From: Arenibacter sp. 6A1
GTDB taxonomy: Bacteria; Bacteroidota; Bacteroidia; Flavobacteriales; Flavobacteriaceae
NCBI RefSeq assembly: GCF_012272855.1
Contig: NZ_JAAXCQ010000024.1
Span: forward strand, 1-49,628
Length of the DNA: 49,628 nucleotides
Direction of reading: 5' to 3'
In this document: positions 32,842 through 40,431 of the stretch, piece by piece
How positions within the stretch are numbered: position 1 is the stretch's first letter
Layout: each line of letters starts with the position of its first letter
Translations under genes and position numbers: made by a program
The notes under the pieces: model-generated
Told to the model about the DNA's origin: nothing
The model's database searches: none
Seen by the model: the letters and a program-made list of their open reading frames with translations, nothing else

Positions 32842-33352
32842 AATTTCATTTTTAGATATAGTAAGCTTCCTAGAAAGCTTGGCGGAAGCTCACCAAGATA
32901 TTAAAGGTTCTTACCGTTGGAACGTGGCAGAGTTCACGGGAAAAATGCGCAAGGGCGTTGAGTTGCCGGTGATGCTTATAGATGCCGTAGAAACCCAAAG
33001 CTCCGGAGATAAATCTAAGCGCTTTCATGGTAATTCAACCGCCTTTACCATTTTAGATAAGCCAGACACTAATTCGGGCATGTTGGACGAGTACCAGGCA
33101 CAGAACCAGGTGTTGAATGCGTGCCAACAAATCTGTTTTGACGTTGAAGATAGAATTCTGTTTACTGCGAGTGTGGCCAGGGATGATAACAATGTAAAAA
33201 ATTGGCTGTACGGCTTGGTAGACGAGAATAGTTTTCACCACGTAAAAGTGGGGCCAATATTTGTAGACGGGCTTTTTGGCTATCGATGCGAGGTAACCTT
33301 GAAAAATCAAATACCTACCGTTCCGGACATTTCTAAGTGGAAAGATTTATAA
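32834..33352 (+). CDS. Phage protein of unknown function (172 aa)
   Basis: A 172-residue protein starting MPRISFLDIVSFLESLAEAH. The start at 32834 overlaps the previous gene by 8 bp; an open frame extends further left but reads Pro/Asn/Thr-rich noise antisense in style, so it was not used. It is a mixed alpha/beta protein (LPVMLIDAVETQ, then KVGPIFVDGLFGYRCEVTL at the end), reminiscent of tail terminator or completion proteins. No firm family. Confidence 0.65.
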   Translation: MPRISFLDIVSFLESLAEAHQDIKGSYRWNVAEFTGKMRKGVELPVMLIDAVETQSSGDKSKRFHGNSTAFTILDKPDTNSGMLDEYQAQNQVLNACQQICFDVEDRILFTASVARDDNNVKNWLYGLVDENSFHHVKVGPIFVDGLFGYRCEVTLKNQIPTVPDISKWKDL

Positions 33353-33354
33353 AT

Positions 33355-33387
33355 GTCATTAAAATATCATTAAACTATCATTTGATT
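33355..33387. repeat. 11-bp repeat array before the 33411 RNA (3 units)
   Basis: GTCATTAAAAT, ATCATTAAACT and ATCATTTGATT occur head to tail with an 11-bp period. They match units at 5124-5167 and 12525-12546. A perfect -7 box TATATTTG follows at 33400-33407. Confidence 0.5.
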
Positions 33388-33399
33388 GGTTTTTTTATA

Positions 33400-33407
33400 T
33401 ATATTTG
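33400..33407 (+). promoter_or_regulatory. -7 box of the structured-RNA promoter
   Basis: TATATTTG, a perfect TANNTTTG, 3 bp before the first pairing segment at 33411. Transcription should start near 33412. The 11-bp repeats lie just upstream, in the -20 to -55 area, where a regulator could activate or block it. Confidence 0.5.
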
Positions 33408-33410
33408 TCT

Positions 33411-33570
33411 TGCACAGTAAATAACGAGGTTCATGATACCCGAAAAACATATTTTTAATAATAAATCCTACGAGAGTTACGGTGAAAGTCCGTTCTCAAC
33501 TTCCTTTCGTTGTTGCTGTGCACCACTCGTAGGTATTTTTAAAACTCAAAGCTATGCACAGCAACAACGA
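33411..33570 (+). ncRNA. Candidate regulatory leader RNA with exclusive pairings
   Basis: Segment B (33507-33522) pairs perfectly over 16 bp with segment C (33555-33570), which contains the start codon of the 33554 gene. B can also pair partly with segment A (33411-33429), which is nearly a direct repeat of C. A third helix, CCTACGAG (33467-33474) with CTCGTAGG (33526-33533), encloses B, and a small hairpin with loop TGAAAGT lies at 33479-33493. Formation of A:B would free the start codon and B:C would hide it, as in a translational switch. Confidence 0.5.
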
Positions 33571-33600
33571 GATTTTCAAAACAGCGTCTTCCTTAGATAG
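33433..33600 (+). CDS. Possible 55-residue leader ORF
   Basis: An ORF within the structured RNA, starting MIPEKHIFNNKSYESYGESP and containing RCCCAPLVG. It overlaps the start of the 33554 gene in another frame. If translated, ribosomes would open the B:C helix that hides the 33554 start. It may equally be chance. Confidence 0.25.
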   Translation: MIPEKHIFNNKSYESYGESPFSTSFRCCCAPLVGIFKTQSYAQQQRDFQNSVFLR

Positions 33601-33781
33601 GGAGCAGGCGTTACAAGAATTAAAAGAACTTTATCTTAAAGGACAATTATCTTTTACCACCATCTTATCGGTAAGGGAAATATTCACCCAAAACCTAGAA
33701 TACAAATGCCGTATTTTAAAGGAAGGGTTAAAATCGCCATGCATTCACAAAAGCCCTAAAGTAATTCCGCTTTTTGGTTAG
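33554..33781 (+). CDS. Small phage protein under the RNA switch
   Basis: A 75-residue helical protein (DREQALQELKELYLKGQLSF) with a basic, Cys/Lys-containing end. It lies within the late tail region but has its own leader and a terminator 25 bp after its stop, so it appears to be an independent single-gene unit. The family is unknown. Its start codon is inside a 16-bp complementarity with the leader. Confidence 0.55.
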   Translation: MHSNNEIFKTASSLDREQALQELKELYLKGQLSFTTILSVREIFTQNLEYKCRILKEGLKSPCIHKSPKVIPLFG

Positions 33782-33805
33782 TACCTATTAGTATTACAAT
33801 TACCA

Positions 33806-33835
33806 AAAACCACCCCTAATCAGGTGGTTTTTTTA
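33806..33835 (+). terminator. Terminator before late promoter 7
   Basis: Stem AAAACCACC/GGTGGTTTT with an 8-nt loop and a T-run that abuts the TGTCCTA of promoter 7. Confidence 0.85.
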
Positions 33836-33871
33836 TGTCCTAGTATCGCCTCTCCGCTACTCCTAAATTGC
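33836..33871 (+). promoter_or_regulatory. Late promoter 7 (tail unit)
   Basis: TGTCCTA at 33836-33842, 21 bp, then TAAATTGC at 33864-33871, a weak -7 match. ATG lies at 33888, 16 bp after it, so this unit has a short leader, unlike promoters 2 to 6. Confidence 0.5.
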
Positions 33872-33887
33872 TTTAAAATTACAAGGC

Positions 33888-34334
33888 ATGTCAGGTCCCA
33901 AAATAGACTACAACAAAATTAGAGACGAGGAAGAAAAAGCGGGAAAGGTAGCCGCTAAGATGATTCAAACTCGGGTTCATTCGCTTTTGCTAGAGTATGG
34001 CTTAGATGATACGGGCGGTTTAAAAAAATCGATCAAATCAGAGGAGAAAATGGGAGATCTTCGGCTATTCGGAATTATAACCAGAATGCAACGGCACGGA
34101 TATATACTACAGCAAGGGGTAAATACCAAGCGTACCAGTCATGAAAAGAAGCTTCGAAAACGAGGAGGCAAATACTCTGTTAGGGAACATACCATGATGC
34201 TGCAGCAAAAACCGTTTATCACGGAGGGTCTGGAAGATTCTGGAGCGTTTGAATACTTGGTAGATGCCTTAGGAAAAATTAGAATGGAAGAAGTAATTCT
34301 GTCCTTTAAGGGCACAAATATCATCGTAAAATAA
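33888..34334 (+). CDS. Tail component before the tape measure gene
   Basis: A 148-residue, basic protein (MSGPKIDYNKIRDEEEKAGK) that overlaps the tape measure start by one base. The pattern of an N-terminal helix, then a beta region with Arg/Lys, and C-terminal helices GAFEYLVDALGKIRM fits tail-completion or minor tail proteins. Assigned by position. Confidence 0.6.
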   Translation: MSGPKIDYNKIRDEEEKAGKVAAKMIQTRVHSLLLEYGLDDTGGLKKSIKSEEKMGDLRLFGIITRMQRHGYILQQGVNTKRTSHEKKLRKRGGKYSVREHTMMLQQKPFITEGLEDSGAFEYLVDALGKIRMEEVILSFKGTNIIVK

Positions 34335-37099
34335 TGGCGGTAACTAAGAAAGGTGCTTGGAAAATTGATATTGAGATCAACGGCAAGGAAGTTAATAAGA
34401 CCTTAAACCAAGTAGGTAAGCAAGTAGGTGTACTTTATAGAGATCTAAAAAAACTAACCCCTGGTACGGAAGAATTTATAAGAAAATCCGAGGAGCTTAA
34501 AAAGGCACGGGCGCAATATGCCGATATTAAGAACGAAATAAACGGAACCAATGATACTCTGCAGGAAGCCAAAGGGCATTGGGATAATTTAATAGGCGGC
34601 TTTATGTCTGGAGACTTAGAGACGGCCAAGGCGGGTCTCGAGGGGATAAGAGGGAATATCCTAGGAATGGCCAAAGCGGCTTGGGCATTTATAGCTACTC
34701 CGATAGGGGCAGCCATTGCCGGAATAGCAGCTATAGGCTTGGGTGTTAAGGCGTGGGTAAATTTTAACCTAGAAGTAGAAAAGAGCAATAAACTGGTAAA
34801 GGATCTTACACAGGAAACAGGAGAAGCCGTTGATGCTATCCGTATACGTGCAGAAGTGTTGGCAAAGACCTTTGAGCTAGATGTTAGTCAAAGTATTAAT
34901 ACGGCCAAATCATTGGCAAAGAGCTTTGGTATTTCTTATGATGAAGCTTTTGATATTATAGAAGACGGGGCTATCCGTGGCAAGCTTAGTAATGATGAGT
35001 ATTTAGATAGTTTAAAAGAATATCCAGTCCATTTTCAAAATGCAGGATTCTCTGCTTCGGAATTTGCCAATATAGTAAGTACAGGGATAGATCTTTCTAT
35101 TTACCAGGATAAACTTCCCGATGCAATTAAGGAATTTACGCTGTCTATAAATGAAGCAACAAAGTCGTCTAGAGATTCTTTAATAAATGCCTTTGGAAAA
35201 TCTTTCACGGACAAATTGTTTGCCGATATTAAATCGGGCGCGCGGACTCCAAAAGAAGCTTTGGCATCCATTGCCGAAGAGGCAGACCGTATAGGGTTAA
35301 ACGCACAGCAAGCCCAACAATTAACCGCAGATTTATTCCGTGGCGCTGGTGAAGACGCTGGTGGTGCTCTTAAGATTTTTGAAGCCGTAAACATTGCCTT
35401 AAATGATCAACAAAAACCGTTAACAGAACTACAGGAAATTCAAAAACAACAATTAGAAGTTAATAAGGAGCTCTCCGGGGTGTACACGCAATTGTTTGCT
35501 TCTGCCGATGGTGGTTTTGGGTTGATGATTGAAAAGAGCAAGTTGTTTGTGACAGAGGGGATTCTTTCTATTTTAAAATGGGGGGTAGATCTGTACAACT
35601 GGTTTGTAGATCTTAATAATCAGAGTGGTGTGTTCTCGGCTATATTAAAATCTTTGGGAATAGCCGCTACTTACAGTTTCGATGTCATAAGTATCCTGCT
35701 TTCTAATGCTAAAGATAGTTTTATGGGTTTGAGAGATATCGTTGGGGGGATTTTTACGATGGATTGGGACCGGATAAAACGTGGTTATGCCGCTAACTTT
35801 AATGCTTTAGGCAATACCATTATAGATTTTAAGAACAAAATAAAAAACGACGTATTAGACGTGTATGGTGCCTTTAATGGTGAAAATAAGTTTAAAAAAA
35901 TATCTCTAGAAGATTTGGTTGCCGACAATGCTACCGGTGTTGCGCCCAACACGCCAACCCCTACAGGAACCAATAAGGAGGAAGCCGATCCTGCAGAAAG
36001 CAATGATAAGAATTCAGAGAAAAACAAACTAACCAAAGAAGACCAGAGAATTATAGACTCTAAAAAGAAGTTGACGGAGTTTCTGGACTTGTGGGATTTA
36101 GAGCAAAAAGAAAAGGAACTTTTAAAAGACCTGGAGGAAGATGAAGCTGCCCAATTAAAGGAAGAATTAGAGCTCGAGGCTAAATATGCCAAACTAGAAG
36201 CCGATGCCAATGGAGAAGTAGAACTTTTGAAGCGCTTAGAAAACGCCAAGAAAACAGAGCTCGATGCTATCTCCAAGAAATGGGACGATAAGGCCGCTAA
36301 TGACGATAAAAAGAAAAAGGATGAAGAATTAAAGAGAGACAAAAAGCACTATGCCGACCAATTGGCTGCTCGTGAAAAATTAAAGCAACAGATAATAAAT
36401 GCCGCCATAGATCTTGCCGGGCAAGAAACCAAGGTAGGCCAAGCCTTGTTGGCTGCAAAGCGACTCATGGCCGCCAAGGATTCCTTAATTCAGTTAGGAG
36501 TGTTAAAAAATAAGGTAACGACCAATGCTGCAAGTGCTGCTTCGGACGTTGCGGCAGGTACGGCACAGACTGCCAAGGTTGGTTTCCCTCAGAACATTCC
36601 ATTGCTCATTGGTTTTGCAGCGCAGGCGGTAGGCATCATTTCTGCCATTAAATCGGCTGCCAGTGCCTCTAAGAAAATAACGCCTACGGGCTTTTTTGAA
36701 GGCGGACCTACCGGAAGCAAAGCCATGTATCACGACCAGTACGGAGCCGTGACAGGAGTAGTGCACGACAAAGAATGGGTAGGTCCTAAGATTATGACGC
36801 AGCATCCGCGCTATGCAAGAACCTTTCAATGGCTAGAGAAAGAACGTTTAAAAATGCTGGGTAAAGGTTATGTTAACGGTGGCAGTACTTCGCCATCTAC
36901 ATTGCCTGCTATAGATGCAGTAGGGGATCAGGACAACGAATTGCTTATGCAGTTATACGAACAATTATACATGCTTAACCAGGCATTGACCAACGGCATT
37001 AAAACAGGGCCTATTCTTATTGGCGATAATAAAATTATTCAGCTACAAGAAAGAATCCTCGAAATAGAAAACGCAAGAGAATCTGCTAAAATCAACTAA
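34334..37099 (+). CDS. Tail tape measure protein
   Basis: A 921-residue protein. Residues about 1-75 are a charged helix (KEVNKTLNQVGKQVGVLYRD), 105-140 a hydrophobic segment (AKAAWAFIATPIGAAIAGIA), then a long helical body, a Gly-rich central region, a coiled coil rich in Lys/Glu/Ala (about 560-690) and a second hydrophobic segment near 750-780. These are tape-measure features: it sets tail length and helps DNA enter the cell. Assuming about 1.5 angstrom per residue, the tail would be about 140 nm. Confidence 0.88.
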   Translation: MAVTKKGAWKIDIEINGKEVNKTLNQVGKQVGVLYRDLKKLTPGTEEFIRKSEELKKARAQYADIKNEINGTNDTLQEAKGHWDNLIGGFMSGDLETAKAGLEGIRGNILGMAKAAWAFIATPIGAAIAGIAAIGLGVKAWVNFNLEVEKSNKLVKDLTQETGEAVDAIRIRAEVLAKTFELDVSQSINTAKSLAKSFGISYDEAFDIIEDGAIRGKLSNDEYLDSLKEYPVHFQNAGFSASEFANIVSTGIDLSIYQDKLPDAIKEFTLSINEATKSSRDSLINAFGKSFTDKLFADIKSGARTPKEALASIAEEADRIGLNAQQAQQLTADLFRGAGEDAGGALKIFEAVNIALNDQQKPLTELQEIQKQQLEVNKELSGVYTQLFASADGGFGLMIEKSKLFVTEGILSILKWGVDLYNWFVDLNNQSGVFSAILKSLGIAATYSFDVISILLSNAKDSFMGLRDIVGGIFTMDWDRIKRGYAANFNALGNTIIDFKNKIKNDVLDVYGAFNGENKFKKISLEDLVADNATGVAPNTPTPTGTNKEEADPAESNDKNSEKNKLTKEDQRIIDSKKKLTEFLDLWDLEQKEKELLKDLEEDEAAQLKEELELEAKYAKLEADANGEVELLKRLENAKKTELDAISKKWDDKAANDDKKKKDEELKRDKKHYADQLAAREKLKQQIINAAIDLAGQETKVGQALLAAKRLMAAKDSLIQLGVLKNKVTTNAASAASDVAAGTAQTAKVGFPQNIPLLIGFAAQAVGIISAIKSAASASKKITPTGFFEGGPTGSKAMYHDQYGAVTGVVHDKEWVGPKIMTQHPRYARTFQWLEKERLKMLGKGYVNGGSTSPSTLPAIDAVGDQDNELLMQLYEQLYMLNQALTNGIKTGPILIGDNKIIQLQERILEIENARESAKIN

Positions 37100-37101
37100 A
37101 C

Positions 37102-39015
37102 ATGGCAATTACACCCAATACGGTTAACCTTACCTACAAGAAAGGAACGACCGACTATTTATCAGAATATGTGTCTTATATAGAACCTGGAGAAAGACCA
37201 AATGAAGTTGCTAGGTTTTTAGATTGGGACAACCAACCAAGCTGGCTTAACATTTATAGACCTGCTCCAGAGCAAGCTAAACTACAGGTAGCTTCAACAG
37301 CCAAGAATTTGTCGGCAGGGCAGTATTCTGCCGTGGTAACCCTTAAAATGACTATCTACGAAAACACTGAAAATGGGGAAAAATTCACTTACCACACACT
37401 AGGGCAGGTTACTATTAATCTAACGGTAGAGCACACCGTAGAACTAACAGCTGCGCCTAGCAATATAAGCCACAACTATACCTTAGGAGGCGCTGTGCCT
37501 TCTCCTACCGTGGTTTCTGTTACAAGTGAAAGCGCTTGGACGGCAGTAAAAACAAAGACTTGGGTAACCCTTTCAAACGCTTCGGGCAGTGGCAATGGTC
37601 AGTTTACGGTAAGCGTAGAAGCTTCGGGCTTGGCAGTTGGGACCCACGCAGACACTATTACCGTTACAGATAATCTGTTTACCAAAACCGTAAATGTCAA
37701 CCTTACCGTATCAGAGGCAGACACTGGCACCACTTACTTATATGTAAATCCATCATCAATAGATATGGAATACACCTTGGAGGGGTATTTGCCTATTAAG
37801 AATGTTGAATACAACGCTTCGGGCAATTGGTCGGCTGTGGCAGATAAGACATGGGTTAGTCTTTCCTTGGCTTCAGGAACTGCAGGAGTAGGAAACATAG
37901 AACTGTCGCTTCAAAACACAGAAACCCTTACACCGGGCACCCATATTGCACAGGTAACCTTCTCCCAAGATGGTTTGGTAAAGAATGTTTTTGTCACGTT
38001 AGAGGTGTACGATCTGGTGCAGGAACTATTGGATCCGGAAACATTATATTTTACCGAGGACGAGAACAATATTGCACTGTCGTCCAAGAGAGAGAATACC
38101 TTTTTGTCGCTCTCCTTGGCTTCTAATTTTAACGGCAATGTTTATACGGGAGAATTTGCAGTTCCTTTTTATCAGGGATCGGGACGTAGAAGAATTGGAC
38201 AATTTCCGTCCAAAATTATCAGTCAACAAAATTTGCCAGGAAACTTTAATGATGTCTCTTTGTATATTCCATATTTGCCGGCAGAAATAAATATGACCAT
38301 TACCGAAGAGGATATTGTTTCGGATCAGGTGTTTCAGGTGGTAAATTCTAACGGTATTAAATTCATAAAAGGAAATAAGCCAGCAACCAATTGGTTGTCT
38401 GATATGCCTTTAAACCGTCATCTTACCAAAAACGGCATTTTAACCTTTGGCTTTTTGGCTAATGGGCAATCGCCTACCAAAATAGAGGTTACCGGAGATA
38501 AGGAAATCAGTTATTTACAGAGTAGTCCCAACAATCCTTTTTATGCCGCAACCTTGCCTCTAGCTAAAATAACCAGTCTAATGACGGGGCAATCTTTAAA
38601 GGTTTCTGTGTTAGATATTGCGGCTAATATAGAGATAGTACCAGAAGGCATAGATCACTGTATGGTGTTCTGGGAAAACCAATGGGGCATTTGGGATGCT
38701 TTTGAGTGCAAAGGCGAAATTATAGAAAACGATTCCTATAGGGCAGAAACCTTCGATTTTAGAAAGAACCACAACACCCAAGAGACTAGGGTGCTTAAGA
38801 ACACCACCACGGCAGACTATAAAATAGACACTGGTTGGGTCTACTCTCCAGAAGAAATTACCGGACTGTCCAAAATGTTAGGGGCCACCAATATATACCT
38901 GCAGTTACATGGCGAATTTATTAAGGTGGTGCCTACCACAAGAAAACTGCAACGCTCCAGAACCAACGATAACGAGCCCTCTTTTAGTTTAACCTTTGAT
39001 AATGCGACGGTATGA
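37102..39015 (+). CDS. Tail protein with BACON-type repeats
   Basis: A 637-residue protein. Three BACON-like beta-sandwich domains lie at about residues 1-110, 115-205 and 210-310. Each has the pattern strand, then Trp-containing SAWTAV or NWSAVADKTWVSLS, a Ser/Gly turn (ASGSGNG) and a final VNLTV strand. BACON domains occur in Bacteroidota glycan proteins and crAss-like phage tails and are thought to bind carbohydrate or mucin. The rest (310-637) resembles a distal tail protein. It directly follows the tape measure gene with a 2-bp gap. Confidence 0.75.
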   Translation: MAITPNTVNLTYKKGTTDYLSEYVSYIEPGERPNEVARFLDWDNQPSWLNIYRPAPEQAKLQVASTAKNLSAGQYSAVVTLKMTIYENTENGEKFTYHTLGQVTINLTVEHTVELTAAPSNISHNYTLGGAVPSPTVVSVTSESAWTAVKTKTWVTLSNASGSGNGQFTVSVEASGLAVGTHADTITVTDNLFTKTVNVNLTVSEADTGTTYLYVNPSSIDMEYTLEGYLPIKNVEYNASGNWSAVADKTWVSLSLASGTAGVGNIELSLQNTETLTPGTHIAQVTFSQDGLVKNVFVTLEVYDLVQELLDPETLYFTEDENNIALSSKRENTFLSLSLASNFNGNVYTGEFAVPFYQGSGRRRIGQFPSKIISQQNLPGNFNDVSLYIPYLPAEINMTITEEDIVSDQVFQVVNSNGIKFIKGNKPATNWLSDMPLNRHLTKNGILTFGFLANGQSPTKIEVTGDKEISYLQSSPNNPFYAATLPLAKITSLMTGQSLKVSVLDIAANIEIVPEGIDHCMVFWENQWGIWDAFECKGEIIENDSYRAETFDFRKNHNTQETRVLKNTTTADYKIDTGWVYSPEEITGLSKMLGATNIYLQLHGEFIKVVPTTRKLQRSRTNDNEPSFSLTFDNATV

Positions 39016-40430
39016 TTAAGTTTTTTGGTGAAAATTTTGAGCTAGATATGTCTCACCTAAGAATTACACTTGTGGAAGAAAATAACATCTTTCACAAGTC
39101 CTTTTTGCGAAACTACTCCCTTCCTTTTAGTTTTAAACTGGACGATGAAACCAGCAAGAAATTGGGCTTTATAGGAGATTATAACTCTAGGAACAGAAAG
39201 GTGAAGCATTTGGGTAATTTTCAATACGGCAACAATTTTGCAGAAGGAAACCTTTTATTGTCTTACGTGTCTAGAGGCGTGGTTCAGGGTACTGTAAACT
39301 ATGGAAAATCGGCCATACAATTGTTAGAGATTCCGTTGCGAGAATTGCCTTTTGAGCCAGTAGATGTGCCAAGTATCTTGGGGCACGCAAAGAGCCAATT
39401 AGAAAAGCATTGGCCAGAGGCGCGGTACAACTTCCCTATGATCATAGACGACGCTATTGTGCTGAAAAGCAATTATGACAAGTTTGAAGGCATCATAAAC
39501 AAGATCGGTGAAAATGGCAATTTTATAACCAACTCATTAGTTTTAGAGGACGGTAAAAATGTGCCGTCCAATAGAAATGTCATGGCGCCCTGCATGTATC
39601 TTATGGAGATCTTAAAAGTAGGCTTCGATTCTGCCAACATTGTGATGACGGGAAATTTTGTCCAGGACAAGGTAAATGAGAAGATTTTGATCTATATAGA
39701 TAAGTACCTGGAGAACTTTACCCCTGAAAAGGTAAACATGCCGCCCAGTAGTTTTGAGCTGACAGATTTTATCCCTGAAATGACTTTTGGGGCTTTCCTT
39801 AATAAGATCAAAAACTGGTTAAACTTAGACATTAGGTTTCGGAAGAACATTGTGACTATTAATTACCAGGAGAGCAATTTTAAAAACATTGCGTTCCCTA
39901 ATATGAGCCATCTGGAGAATGACGGGGTGCGCATCAATATGAACAACAAAAAAATCTACACCCTTAAATACGATAAAAACGATAAAATAAGCATTGACGC
40001 CAAGAGCAACTTGGTAGCAGGCGCCAACTACACGGTAAACGATGTAGAAACCATAGATATGGGGCTGTCCGTCTTAAAGGAAGCTACCCACGACACTTTT
40101 ACAACGGCCAAGGTAACAGAAGACCAGGAGTCTTTTAAACTTTTGTTGTACAATGGCCTGCAAGGCGGATACAATATTTCTCCGCAGTCGGTGTTTGGCC
40201 GTTCTTTTACGGTGGATGCTGTGTTTAATAGGTTTTGGAAAAAGTGGGTTGCCTTTAGGTTGAACACTTCTTTATTTACGGATCGTTATAAGACTGATAA
40301 TGACCAGTTAAATATAGACTCGGGCATGTTTAAATACGATAATAAGCACATCATAAAGAAAATTACCCGAAGCTTTTCTGGAGACGAAGAAGATTTGGAG
40401 ATTACAGTAGAGAGCGAGGTTATTTTTTAA
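39012..40430 (+). CDS. Distal tail/baseplate-type protein
   Basis: A 472-residue protein (MIKFFGENFELDMSHLRITL) coupled by ATGA to the BACON protein. It is rich in beta strands and aromatics, with features of hub or tail-tip proteins; for instance DFIPEMTFGAFLNKIKNWLN near 250-270 recalls the gp27-like fold. It is the last structural gene and its stop lies 1 bp before the stop of the convergent integrase. Confidence 0.65.
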   Translation: MIKFFGENFELDMSHLRITLVEENNIFHKSFLRNYSLPFSFKLDDETSKKLGFIGDYNSRNRKVKHLGNFQYGNNFAEGNLLLSYVSRGVVQGTVNYGKSAIQLLEIPLRELPFEPVDVPSILGHAKSQLEKHWPEARYNFPMIIDDAIVLKSNYDKFEGIINKIGENGNFITNSLVLEDGKNVPSNRNVMAPCMYLMEILKVGFDSANIVMTGNFVQDKVNEKILIYIDKYLENFTPEKVNMPPSSFELTDFIPEMTFGAFLNKIKNWLNLDIRFRKNIVTINYQESNFKNIAFPNMSHLENDGVRINMNNKKIYTLKYDKNDKISIDAKSNLVAGANYTVNDVETIDMGLSVLKEATHDTFTTAKVTEDQESFKLLLYNGLQGGYNISPQSVFGRSFTVDAVFNRFWKKWVAFRLNTSLFTDRYKTDNDQLNIDSGMFKYDNKHIIKKITRSFSGDEEDLEITVESEVIF

Positions 40431-40431
40431 G

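Noticed and set aside
33479..33493. ACGGTGAAAGTCCGT resembles the GGTGAAA-x-TCC loop of cobalamin riboswitches.
   Set aside because: The B12 box, the GGGAA segment and the CCCxGCxACTG core are missing, and the downstream gene has no link to cobalamin.
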